From: Atriophallophorus winterbourni
Lineage: Eukaryota; Platyhelminthes; Trematoda; Plagiorchiida; Microphallidae
DNA: 64,000 bases
Reading direction: 5' to 3'
Assembly: GCA_013407085.1 (NCBI GenBank)
Contig: JACCGJ010014209.1
Location: forward strand, 1-64,000
Below are positions 23,279-37,300 of this stretch, piece after piece (positions within the stretch are counted from its first letter, which is position 1; every line of letters starts with the position of its first letter). Under the pieces are notes generated by a model, which saw only the letters and a list, made by a program, of their open reading frames with translations, searched no databases and was not told the origin of the DNA. A program made the translations under genes and the position numbers.

Positions 23279-26200
23279 GTGAGCCATCCATAAACGCTTA
23301 TTATCGTGCTTCCTCATGCTCGGATTCATTAAACAACTCCTAAATTATTGAAATTGTCATGTATAATGATAATAACCTGGTAAGCATCATCATCAAAGAC
23401 AGCATTACATCAGTAGCACGTACTGAATGCTTAACTGCCATACTTGTATGCGGGCTGGGATACTGCCAGGTCGCCCATGCCTAGACAGGAGAACAATTAG
23501 GGTTCTCGACCAAAGCCTTTGGATAGAGGTCAGGTGAACACGGTCTCAACCTAACCCGCTGCCTTGTGGGTCAGTGTGATGTGTGTGTGAAAACACAAGC
23601 CTGATCCAGGCAAAGTGCCACACAGTCAGAGACTGCACGTATCTCAGCCCATGCGCCTCGTAATCCTCTGGAAATTTAGCTCGACGTAGGTATTCGGGTG
23701 CTAGCCGACATAGTCATCCACGTGGTGCCAGCTGGTTGGCTTCGTTTCTCGCGAGCCTCAGCTAAAGGTTCGGCGTGGTGTACTAAGTTGTGGTGGGTTT
23801 TCGCCTGGCAAGCGTTCTCCCTATAAAAGCCACAAAAATCCAATGATGACATCACGACGCGGCGGATGTGACTCGCCGCTCCAAAAGTCACTGCCCCTTG
23901 TCCTATCCAAGGACATTGTATGGTGCACAGGCAAAAACTGAAGTCACCAACCAATCAACGGGGTTATCGGGCTCCGAACTGGAAATTCCCAGAAAAGGGC
24001 GTATGAACCGCTTCGTCGGTCACCGGCCACCAATAGGTGCGAACCTCTCTCGCTCCACTGCCTTGTCGGTAAAGGCTCGGGGTGGGACCCCCTAAACGAA
24101 ATGTCCCCTACTTCGGTGTAGGCACCGTGTGTAGAGTATCATGGCCTACCTCCTAGATGGCTGTTCAACGATGCGATGACCAACGCGCTCTTGTAAACCC
24201 GACCCCCCCTCCTCGTGCTTTTGTACCACTCCTCACCTTGTCTTATGTCTTAACGGCACTATCTCTGTAATCACGCATTGTTCAAATATACCATTATATA
24301 GAACATAATGGTGGTGCTCAAATTTCCATCCCTCACGCCACTACCGCGTTTTCCGGCCTGTTGTCGTCATCAGTTGGCACAGTAAGATCAGGTGTCAGTG
24401 GAGCCTTCGAAACAGTGGTAACAAAGTTGTACTTTTATGCCACTTTTATATAGGGTTCTTACAAAACCACATTGTTCGAATACAGAATCACAAAGTGATT
24501 TCTGGCCAAGCGCTCGAGGCGCTTATAAAAGGCCAATGTATTGTGGTGTTCGCAAACTCATCCCTTACACACCACCACCGGCTCAACGTGTTTTTTTCCC
24601 TGTGCGTTGCTTAGTATATTCAACTAGATAGTCATTTTACGGTCATAGGTAGACAAAAATTATTCAGATTTGTACGTGAATTTTTATTTTGAAAACGGTT
24701 TGTAATCATCAAAGTATTTGAAAATATTCGAGACCGATCGGGAGTCCATAATCATGAAAATAGAGTTTGCAACGAATCGGTTATAGTAAGTTTTTGGTAA
24801 CGTTTCGCTTCTGAACACAGAAGCTTCGTCAGACCAAGGGTGTCGGTACGAACAGTCTTCAGGTTTAAATGGCATTCTCTTGACCAATCCTGAGTTCTCT
24901 AAGCTAGACGGGGGAGATCAAGATAATTGATCACACCTCCTAATTTCTGTGTTCATCCCTAATTATTTATTAATTGCACAGGTCAGCGTCTGCTGACACA
25001 CTGCTTACGTAACCATGTGCGTATTAGGCGTGATGTTCGTTAATCCTTATCCGCTGTAATCATGCTGAATGATATCACCGAAGGGAGCTTCCTCCCTTCA
25101 CAATGAACAACCTCACTATATCGATGATGTCTTTTAATTTTCATCACAATACTATCTCCAAAAGGTTCTACCAGCAAAATAGGAAAATATTTCTAACTAG
25201 CTAACCTACCTTTTTAAATCGCAAGGCCTTTCGTTTCTGTTGACTTCACCACGGTATTGTATGGTATGGTATGAATGTACAAGTCTGATGCAGGCAAATT
25301 GCCGTACCGTCATAAACTGCACGTCGGATAAGGTACTGTCAAGTTGCCCAGGCCTAGAGAGATATGAGAAAGAAAATAGAACCCCGATAAGGATACGTAA
25401 TGTGTGGTAATGGAGAAGTTGAAAGGTTTTTACCATTGCCAGCACGTCATTCAGTTCCGGCAATTCGTTAATCCACTCTTGGCAATTCTACAGTGTCGCT
25501 ATTCTTATTCCGTAAAATATAGTTGGCTCCAGCTCATTCGTATTTATTCTTCCTTTTTGCGATTTTCTATGACATACATATGGTCTTGTAACGTTCGCTT
25601 CCTTTGCGTTTGCAGTATGGCGTTCAAAGCGTTCAGTCAATGTACGTTCATTTCCACCCAAATATTCCCTCAATCAAGCGCAATACGATGCCTCCAGGAT
25701 CGGTATAAGAGAAGCTGCCCGTCAAGCACCCACGAACAGGGTCTGCAATATATTCCTGCGTTCCGACACGACGGTTTGGGATCATGTCATTAAAATGCCG
25801 CACATTAATAATGATCGCGAAGCTGCTCTTAAAGAAATTGGCTCGATGTTCTCAGCACATATGGAGTTCGTCAAAGATATCTTCATAGGCACCGAGTTCA
25901 CGGATCATTCGGTGTGTGTTCTTTAACAAAACGAGTACAGAATTTCTGTTCATTCCATTCAGTCATATACCAGTCATATTACCTTAAAGTTCCCGGATTA
26001 GCATCTACTTTTGCATTTTGACTAATGTGGTCGTTACTGCAATATTTGCTTCACACTGCACCTTCGAATTCACAGTATGTCTCGAAGGGTAGAACAGCGA
26101 AGCTATATTAATTTTTACAGCTGTATTCAACGTGTTCTGTCCGATAACGAGGACATGTTACATGCATTCACAGCTGACATCTTGGCCTCATTCCTTTCGT

Positions 26201-28317
26201 ACTATTTCGCTATTATGATGCACTCTAGGATACCAGACAACTTTTTATTCACCGCGCGAATGTTGGCAGTCTCGATACTCGTCTAGCATTTCATTACGCT
26301 GACTTCCAACTTGTTTCATTCAATGTGGAACGATGTTTACATTTTTACAGATCGTTTGTCTCACTCTCTGTCGCGTTTATGTAATTATATTTTTGCATTG
26401 TAATGAAAGTTTAAATTTTGAAAACAATGCTTTGCTTAGATATAATCAATAAAAATCTATGACTAACCATATTTCAATGTATGGCCTTCAAGCATAACTA
26501 AAGTGGATGTACAACTGTTAAACGCACAGTCCAAACCGTGCTACACTTTCTTTTTCTGCAAACTGATATTGAGTGGCATTCAAGTATATACCGTGGCCTG
26601 TGTGTTAGGTCATGTTGATAACTTTCATTATTGCATATATAACCAGAACTTTGTCAAGTGAAGTGGCGAGGAAAGCTTGCTATGATACGTAACAGTGAAA
26701 GCCGCAAGGAAGCTGTCATGTTGATAACTCTCTACTCGTTCACAACACTTTCTTGAATGCATGTTTGATTAGAGGTGTTGGCATCTCATCCCAATGTGGC
26801 TGTGTCTAACCTTTTAAATTTTCAGTCGCGTTTTAAATCCCATCCTTCCCCATATCTTTTTTTTACTATGTCATGGTTATATTACAGTTAAGAACTTGGT
26901 ACTTGTCACCTGGGCAACTTGACAGTATCTTAGCCCACGTGCAGTTTCTGACTGTGCGGCACTTTGTCTGGATCAGGCTTGTGCTTTCATACCATACCAT
27001 ATCGGTGTAATGCTGTCAATTAGGATGATGATGATACGTTGCTCTGTTTCGAAGCGTGCTTGTTCAACTTGTCCTCAGACTGTAGGATCGTCGAGGTTCA
27101 TCGACTTCTTTAGCGTGTGCCTAATTTACCGTAGCTTTCCTTGCAACATTGGTAATTATTCCACACCCGACAATGACTAAGCATTAACACTGAGTCCAAT
27201 TTCCGTCTGTGCTATAGCGCCATACGTGTTTCCTTGGCTACCTACATGTAGCCCGGTGGTTGCTGAGCTCAAATTATCGCTGATGTTCACGTCTTGTAGG
27301 AAACTACAGGGCTTAGGAAATCTTATGCCTCTTGTTACCTCTTTCTCACTATATTTTGCGTGTTCCGATTATTCCTAATGGTGGTGCTAAAATACGTTAA
27401 CTTAATTGTATCCTAAAAGTTTCCTGTGTTAAACAAACATCTTAAACGCTAACCGTTTATGGCAAAAGGCTTTCTATCACCCATGCTTAGATGAAACTAA
27501 TTAATGTAACGCGATCCGAATATCGGTAATCCATTACATATGACAATTTTTCCATTCATGTCCTACTCAACAGCATACACAGTTGCACATTGTGTGTATC
27601 TTTGATTGAAATGGCGCATTTGATTGCACCAGCATGATATGATGGTATGAAAGCACAAGCCTGATCAAGGCAAAGTGCTGCACAGTCAGAGACTGCACGT
27701 GGGCAAAAATAATGTCAGGTTGCCCAGGCCTAGACAGATATTTGAATGAAAATAGAGATGGTAGTGAGACTCCAGCCTGTTTCAGCATGCAACTCACTAC
27801 CGGTGGCCAATAAATTTAGCACGGTGTTAGCCGTACAGCACAAAAGTACTGTACGATTGCACATCCGTGCACTTGCACTAGCATACCACCGATTATATAC
27901 ATATATAGCAATACCAGAACCTCAACATCCTACTACACCGTCTAGGTTATAGTAACAACTTTATAATTACCACTGAGGCTATGCTGATGTGTTAGATTCT
28001 AATAGCCATTTTCAGTCAGTTATAATCAAAATTCATGGTAGCTTTAATCACAAACGTTTGATATTATAACCTATTAAAAATGGCTGCGAAGCTTGTGTAC
28101 GACGATTCCAGACTGTCTTACCACTTACTTGAACTGCCATACAGTTAATGCCTTGCCCAATGAACACGTACATTAGTTTCCTCATCGCAAGCATATGACA
28201 AGTAGTAAGCTGTCAAATACGAGTTGTAATACAATGCAGGGTTGTAATGCAACTCAGGGTTGAGAAGGAATGCTTTTCCTTCATGTAGGAGCAATATTTT
28301 GAAATGTTCAATTTGAG

Positions 28318-28366
<49 letters not shown>

Positions 28367-31300
28367 CACAATCATTTAAAAATGAAAAGTGCCACCCTTT
28401 TGGGTGTGGGCGTGATACTACCCGGTTGCCCAGGCCGAAGTAAAGGAGTTGATCTTGAAGACTCCCACCTCAAGCCTTTGGCCCGAAAGCCTAACCCGCA
28501 AGGCAGCGGAGCGAGATTAAGGATCGCACCTATCGGGACCGGATACTGTAGAGACAGTTCACAAGCCATTCGCGAGGTAGAGACCAAACAGGGACTCCCG
28601 ACATCATCCCAAACCAGTCGAGCCGGTGATCCTTGCGGATTCATACGCTTCTCCTGGTATACAATGTCCACAAGGAACAAGGAGACTTTGTTTGTCTGGC
28701 CTCTCACCATTGACCAACCTGGTATGAGTAACTCTGAAGATGCCATCACCCAGTATAGCTCAATGGATCATCGAGGCACGCAAGCCGCTGCACCACGTCA
28801 AGGTCCAGTCTCAGCGCCAGCAGATCTAGTCTCAGCGCCAGTTTTCATAGCTGGATCTGAACGTAACTGCGTGCGACAGCTTCCAGCATTTCTTTTTTCT
28901 TTTCCGTCACGATGCACTCGTCATCATAAACAACTACAGCATGATATCGATGCGTGTATGCGGAATGCTGTACAATCGTGACACAATGAAAGGTTTAAAT
29001 AGATAGAAATCTTCGGGACTTGAACGCAACAGAATATGTAGCTGACTGAGTGCTGACACCTGGAATACACTCAACAGGTAATTATTCTTGGCCTAATACC
29101 TTTAATGACCGACTCGCACGTTAGAATAAAACAGATTTCATTCTACCAACTCAAGAAGACGATTTGTGAGCATGCCGCTTACTTTAACCCCTAGTGCATA
29201 CTCCGTTTGTTTAATCCTTTTCAGCAAAAAATAAAGTACACGGGAATCGGCTTCCGTTTGGATGGAATTCAGATCAATATAACAGATCAGAATTGCAAGG
29301 AGTCACCCCGAACCGGTCCGAAACAGCCACTGAAAACTGGCAGTTATGCAGAGGACAATCCATTTTGTTCTTCCAACATCGATGCCAATAGCCTCCTCGG
29401 TCTTCATAGCTACGGTGATTATGACGAGTTTTGCCTATCCTATCTGTTCACCAATCGTGATCTTGCGGGCGGTGTTCTGGGCTACGCCTTTGTTGGTGCG
29501 CCCAATGAATTGGGTGGAATTTGCCACGGTTATGATAAAAGAAGTAAGAATACCGGCTTCATCACCCTCTTAAACCACGGATTCTCGGTAAGTGTGTTGT
29601 TCTTACATTTGTATAGTAATTAAAGAAATACATGAAAGCTGTCTTTAAACCGAAAAAATCACGCTATTCAATTTCTCGTCCCTTTAGCTAATTTATCGGC
29701 TACCAACTCAACCCTTCATCATTCGTCAAGGTTTTTATCAGCGTTTGTTGCATCTAACCATCTAAAGTGTGATATCTTCAACATCTGTAACTCGACTGCA
29801 CACTTATTGTCGGTGGCCTTCTTGTGTCGATGTAGACCATGAATGTACATCACATGCACATGTTAATTCATGGTCCGCAGCCTTTCAAATTACTAGATAA
29901 TCAGATTCGGGAAGAACAATCTCTCCCGCCGTGCTCTCAGCGATAAGTAATACTCAACCGATCGAGCACATGTCGGTGTGATCTATGCTCAGTAGCCGAG
30001 AGCAATATTTTCATATGACGTGAAACAGCCAGAAACCAGTTATGTTATGTAAGGGATGGGAATGTGCGCTCCACAATATATTAGCTTTCTTACCTCTTTT
30101 GGAAAAGTCCTTGTTCCGCAAGTGCAGGCTGCCCAAAGGTCGGCATCCTGGTTTCATCTCTCCATGGAGTAGATATTTTGGAAACCAACTATTTTCCATT
30201 CTCTACACAACCTAGCCAGCGTAGGCGGTGTTGTCGTAGTAGGATGAATATGCTCTGTAGACGAGCTTTAGAATACACTTCGGCATTCGTAATTCGAAAC
30301 ACAATTCTCACTGCCGTTTTTTTTAAAAACTAGATTGATGTATTTGGGCTCCAAACCAGAGCGCAACGCATCACCAGCTAGTGCTGTTACACATTTCCAC
30401 CAGGATTACTTCTGGTGGCTTTTTACCGCGATCCAGCATCACTTTGGCAGTGACGATTTAATTTTTTATTGTCCAATTGTTCGAATGGTGTTTAGCGAGA
30501 TTGCGTAAGTGTGGTTTGATGTTTCATCATCAAGCTAGATGACAGTATTAGCAAAATTTCTCACACAGTGACATGTAATTAGTGTTCTTGGGTTTGCTAT
30601 AGTTTCCGTCTGCCTGTTCACCATCACCCCCGCGGGTTGGTCGGGTACAGAATTTGCATTATTCATAATCGGGTTTTATTAGTTCATAAGTTGCAGCCAA
30701 CTGGAAGTCCGGGCTAATTGAAGTGTTAGTATAAAACAATATCAGAATTGACCAACATGGGTCGCGTGAAATCGAAACGTTCTATCCTATAAACAAAGCC
30801 GCTCGAGTTTTGACTGAATTTTATCTTACTCAAAGTCTTCGTCTGCGTTTAATTCTTCGTTTGTTTCCGCGAGTCAGCAATGCATTCTTTGTCATCGTTT
30901 AGGTTGCCCCGTTGATTTCGAAACTCACGTTACTACATGAGATGGGGCACAGTTTCGGCGCGCGACACGATGATGACCAACAGCCTCAATACAACTGCTT
31001 CTTACCAACTTTCTCCAAAGGTGGTTCCTACGTCATGCACCCGACCTCAACGGATGGAATTCGTGAAAACAACTATAAATTCTCTCCTTGTTCAAAAGAT
31101 TCTATCGCACGCAATCTGGATTCCGTTTTTAGCGTAGGTTTTTATTTAATGCAATGTCTGATTAATTGAATTACAATTATAATTAACACAATTCTTGGGC
31201 ACTGATGATTTACGGAGTATTCTCATCCACTTCACCGGTTCTCTATTGTGCTTTGCATCAATATCTGTTCGAAATCGCACTTTTTATCGATGCCACGAAA

Positions 31301-34300
31301 CTTTTACTTCAATCGTTCGACGTTACCCAGGGGATTTAGTGATATGTTAATATCAAGAGATGACTTATACACATGTTCGTAAGCGCGGCATCGAACCAAA
31401 CGATCTTGGCATATTGCGCAGTAGTTGTTTCGAATTATTTGATTTTGGTTACCATGCTTCAATCGGTGTCAACGTGAATAGATTTGTCAACATCGCTTTT
31501 TTAATTACTCCGTCTTCACCGGGTGGCCCAGGCGTTGTGTGTTGGCTATGAATTTTCACTCTCGCAACTGAGTTTTATGTATTATTTTCAAGGTCAACGA
31601 CACCGTTCTTGAACATTTGGTGTGTCGTTAACGGCGTTGCTTGTATCAATCATAATTCTTCCTTAAATAATTTTCGTTGCTCTACCAGTTTATTTTACGC
31701 AGGTTTCTCGATAAGTGCATACATACATGTGAGACGATATCAAGAAGTAGCTTAAGAATGCAATTCAAGCGATGTCTCTGTTGCACCATTGCCATTTGGA
31801 GTTACCCCTGTATCTGCTGCCAAACTTTTATTTTTTCCACACAAGCAAATGCATTCTTGCATTCTGCACGGATGTGCAATCGTGCAGTATTTCTGTGCTG
31901 TGCGGCTAACATCGTGCTAAATTGATTGGCCACCGGTAGTGAGCTCCATGCTATAATACGTTGGATTCTCACTACCGTTTCTGTTTTTTTTCTATTTTGT
32001 CATATCTGTCTAGGCCTGGGCAATCTGACAGTATCTTAGCCCACGTGCAGTCTCTGACTGTGCAGCACCTTGCCTGGATCAGGCTTGTGCTTTCACATCA
32101 CATCACATTCTTGCTTACAATTATTTTAAAAAGCATTGGCCTAAGTCGCTGTTAGCCGCTGCGCTGTCTACTCCTCATCTCGTTCTCTTTGCCTTTTTCA
32201 AACGTAGTCCAGTCGCAACTGCTTCATTTCGTCCGACGCTCCATTTTGTGGCAATCATGTGGTCGAAAAAGGCGAGCAATGTGATTGTGGGATTGATGCG
32301 CAAGAGTGCAAAGATCAATGTTGTCATCCAGCATCTTCTACGAACAAGTGCAAATTGAAAGACCGCATCACCGTTGGCCAGATTACCAAAGAGGTTCGTA
32401 GTTTTCCTATTTGCCTAATTTACTTCGTTTTGTTAACAGGTGGCCTAGTTTGTTGATGTGCTCTGATTTCAAAGTAATTCTCTAACTTTTTCTCTTTTGT
32501 ATTTGTGTTTGTATTTTTACCCACCCAATAACCATGCATTCCCATCATATACGCACACACTACGATCGGCTTCGTGCTATTTGTTCTCATCAGGTAGAGA
32601 CAGTGCGATCAGATCCGCATACCTTGGAAATTTCTTGTGCTATATAATTTAGTGTTTGATTTCGTTCGGTCAGTCAGCACAAACCAGTAATCAAGCCAAG
32701 TTTGGGTTTGAGCCAGCATGGCTAGACCGCTTCAATTTCATCTGTTGCACGTAAACGGTCGATCGCTCTTCCAGTACTGAATGACAGCATATTTGGCCAA
32801 TATATTTTGCGACCATTCTTACTCGCAGGTATTACGTTCCACACAACCACTGCTTCCTAAACACGCATTGTAGTTTTAGATGCATGATTAACCATCGCCT
32901 TTCCCTGGATCATATATTGTAGTGACAACACACTGATGGTCGACGGGAATAATGAATGCTGGTGATTTGTGATTGACCTCATTACTAATATTGATTGTAT
33001 ACGTTGTAACGTTATTCCAGGTTCGCTGTTCGCCTACCAAAGGCCAATGCTGCTCCGCAGATTGTCAATACCGTGACCGTTCTCATTTGTGTATGGCTGC
33101 TGGTGAATGCCACATGGACACCTACTGTGATGGATCCGGTGCAGAATGCCCAGCACCGATTCCCAAAAAGGACGGAGAATTGTGTCAGGTAAATGCACAT
33201 CACATGCTTTGCGTGTGATTGATCAAATATTTTTAGGTACTTTTTATTGCTAAAATTGGGTGGATCGCTTTTAAAGGCACTTCCGTGTCGACAATTGAAC
33301 TGCGTGTGTACATAATGGGACGTTATCCAGGCTGCTGCTGAGTCTAGATCCTATCATGCTGCAATGGTTTGTGTACCTTTGTGCCTCATTTATCTGTTCA
33401 TACCAAAAAGCGCATAGTGGATAGCGCTGCTATTATCCATTTCTGTGTTAATGCATGACATTTTAGCAGAAAAATGTTCCTTAACTGCATGAGAAACTAC
33501 GTTGCGTTTCCTGTTGCGCACGACAGCACAGAAATGAATAGTACAAACTACTAGCAAGGCTCACAAACCTCTTTCCGCGTCTCCTCCACTTTGTATTTAT
33601 TCTGCTTGGCAACGTGTCATAAGCGAACAACCTAACAACATTTGTGCAATAATTTCTAAATCAATGGATAATTAAACCCGTAGCGAGATGTGATGTTTAT
33701 TATTCCCGTTTAAGTTTTCTGGCCTGAAGATGAAACGCATATTTATTGCAAAGCTTATCAAAGCAGTTGAATAAACAATAATCATGCTGTACGATTTGGA
33801 CTGCTCGCGTAAGAGGCACTATGTAAAGCGACATACCCAAACTTGGTAATGTCAGATACTGCTCAACACAGGTCACACCGACAACTTACAAATGCTGCTG
33901 ATCGGCTGGGTACTGACTATCGATGTAGGCACTGCGAGAGAGGTTGCTCCTCTCAAATCAAACTCTTTAGTCACGGTGGCGCATTAAATCGTCATTGTAG
34001 TCATCGATCGAAGGAGATCAACAACAAAAATAACGATTCAGTTATGTTGCGCACATGTGTAATATGATAGCTGTTGTTTCGAATGTTCTGATGGGGTCGG
34101 TGTGTTGTGTTGTCGTTTGTAATAGGTCTCGCTGTATCTTTAAGTCAACGGACAAATTACTAGATTGCTTCGAAATAGAATGTAAAACTATTGTAAATAA
34201 CTTTAAAGTACCATTTTATCGCCAACAATGTGTTACAATTTATTTGGGTAACTCTTGATGCGTTGGAGTAATTGGGACAATCACAGAGAAGGTGTATCTC

Positions 34301-37300
34301 TTTTGTTTGCATCGAACAATGTCTAAGCTAATTTGGTGGGTCAACGACAACTAAGTTTTTGACATATACATACTGATGTATTCGATTAGTCCGCTGCTAC
34401 CAGCTTAAGCGTATATCACGTCCATACGATTCAATGAATAGATTGAAAATCAGCTGCTCCTGATTTAATAAGTTTCATTCTGATTATGGAAAGCACCGAT
34501 ATCGTACTCTTTTCCCGGTACAGAATACTGAACCATATCACCATCATCATCATCATCGTTATAATAGCCGTACCAAGTACCGAGTGCTTGACGCTAGTAC
34601 AACCATGTCGCGATAATATCCTAAATAGACGTGAAAGGGGGGACTTGAACAAAGTAAGGAATCTATTAAAGGGAAAAGCATGGGCTCATTTCGAAAGAAC
34701 AACGCATTCATTCAAGTTTTGTGAACGAGTAGAGCAGCATCAGTACGACAGTTTCATTGCGGCTTTCACGACCGTTTATCATAACATGTTTTCCTGGAAT
34801 CAGACAAGGCACCGTGCAGGCTGCAAGTGGCTTGCGATGCTGTCCGGTTGTGAAATTGCGAAAACGTTTGTAGCAGCAACGTGTTCCCGATTACCGACAC
34901 TTACCGCTTGCAATTGATTTTGTGCGGTGTTATTTGTGCTGGACAAAGGACCGCACACCCTTACCCACAATTATGCGTGCGATTGTATTTTTGTGTGATC
35001 GATACTACGTTCACCGTTCCATCGTACTTACACATTCCTTTATCAACAAGTTTGTACCATTTACCTCGATTGAATTTTATTGACCTGACTTGCACCTTAT
35101 TACCAACTACACCTCCGCTTTATCTATCTCATTGTTCTGCTAATGATTACTCTGTGATACGGTTAGTTGCTGTTATTTCCTGTGTTTACATCGTTTATAT
35201 TGACTCTGACTACGTCTTTTATGTCAAATCGTTTCCGTTATCAGTATCACAGTCTTATAAAGTGCCCATGATAGTCTTGCTCTGTTGAGCGCTGTTAACA
35301 TCTGTCGTAGTGCCATCTGATTTCGAAACAGCGTGGACGTGATTTGTTTTAGCCTTTCCATTACGGCTTGTTCGAAATGATGACCTTTTGCCCGTCTCTG
35401 TTTCACACAAAATTCTAATTTCAGCTACTCTTGTGTTACGCGTTTTAAATCTGTTCAGAAACCCCAACAGACGCGTCTTTTTAGTACCATTAAACGGTGT
35501 TCATTAGCACGATATATGAGTCTCTTCACAGTCTCTTGAATCTTACCACTCGATCACCCAGTGTTTACTCATTTCCAGATTACGATATTACAAGATAACC
35601 AAAGTCCTCTTAGTTGACTGATCATTGTGAGGATATTCTAGGCTACATCTGATTGTTTGAGGACTGCAGTATTGACTCTCCGAACATATAACTAGCTACG
35701 AAAAAAACATGATGACATAAACTATCCACAGTTGCGAACATTCTAGTTCAGGCCGTAAAGTATTCATTCACGTCACTTTGTTTTCCGCCTGCAGCGTATT
35801 TTCCCTGAGCAGGTTCCAAATCTACCGTCTGTATGACGAAATAAGGATCGCTCGCTTTAATTCCCACTCGGGTCCATGGTCTACGTGAATAATATTTTCA
35901 ATTCCACCACCCATTGCATCATACGACCTAACAACTATGTTGTCTTGTTCGACTTTGGCATTCGTCACTGTTTTACTGTCTAGGCCTGGGCAACCTGACA
36001 GTAATGTCGCCCACGTGCAGTCTCTGACTGTGCGGCACTTTGCCTGGATCAGGCTTGTGCTTTCATTACTGACCATCTTCTTGTAAACGCATTGGTTCGT
36101 GTGTTGTTGTCGTGCACGACGTCACCGTCATCATCCAAGTCAGCATGGTATTCATATCAATTAGCACGTTTATGAGAGTGAAAGCATCATAGATATCACC
36201 AGTCATTTAAATTACTTGTTTGGTATTGTGTCAATTCAGGAGAAATCGGGTTTGCTTCTGCTTCGTCATAGCGGATATGATAGTTTGGTATGTCGCTTTA
36301 ATTTTGGCTGTATTTATACCATGACTCCATCACTCGTATTCCTGTCCGTGGTAAGGGCGCTTCCAGCTAGTTGGGAACGTTTCCTTGTTCCCGTACACTT
36401 GGGTCCACCTTACCGTTTGCTAGTGTGCAAACTTGCCCGCCTTTGACCGTTTATTCTACTAAGCTACGCGATCGATATTCATTGTTGACGGAATTTGGTG
36501 TACACTTGTTTGGCGTTTGTGCGCAAATAGTTACGAATAACTCGGCTTTTTTGTTCGCACACATTCCTATCGAATTCCATTCACACCTGTTTCACTTCTA
36601 CCAGAACGGCCATCGCACATGCAAAAATGGTCAGTGTATCGGTTCCCTTTGTGAGCTAGTTCCAGGGTGGACCGAATGCTTCGTCGAACGATCGGATAAA
36701 GTCTCGAAGGAATCCATGTGTCACATTGCTTGCAGACGCCAGGATCAACCGGAATCAGAGTGCGTGAGTGCATACAACTTGAAGAATGTAAGTCCATCGC
36801 TCACCGGCATACGTACTATTGCATGCCTTAGTTTGCAATCGACCAGGTGTCTGTTTTGGTCTAAATCATTCTGACCTCAAAATGTAATCTGATTTTTTTC
36901 TCTTTCATCCAGATAGTTTGACTTCAATTTGCAATCCTTTTCGGGTTTTATTTCATATTATTTCGACTGGAAAGTTTTATTCAAATCGTAAATTGTCGAT
37001 CGTATATTCATTTCTGTTGCTTAATTGCCTCGGTATTATACACGCTTTGATTCTTTTCTCATTTTTAACGATTTTACAATTGAGATCTTGTCGCGATGCA
37101 TAGAAATGGCCTAATTTCAAGGTTTCATTGCCCAGTGGTCTTCCGTTTCATCGTAATTAAAAGTTTGATCGTTCAAAAAGAACACATGCGTCATTATTTA
37201 TTGTTGACCGAACTATTTATGGTACCGTGATTTTGACCAGTTATTTGAATCGCCGCTTACTTGTTTGATTCTAACGTCCAATGTTACGTTTTGGAAGCGT

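Noticed and set aside
23279..23343. Continuation of the ADAM10 exon 1 frame to the stop at 23341
   Set aside because: Reading through would truncate the protein before the protease domain; the GTGAGC donor at 23279 has the phase required by exon 2.
25488..25673. Minus-strand frame resembling a GIY-YIG endonuclease end ([16 protein letters not shown]), which would suggest a Penelope element
   Set aside because: Its best-matching half is the exact antisense of ADAM10 exon 2 (RSKR furin site region), which is supported by splice phase, acceptor and family alignment. The resemblance is a shadow.
28304..28981. 225-codon plus-strand frame starting in (TA)n
   Set aside because: The start is microsatellite translation. 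The rest lies in a dispersed repeat open on both strands with no domain.
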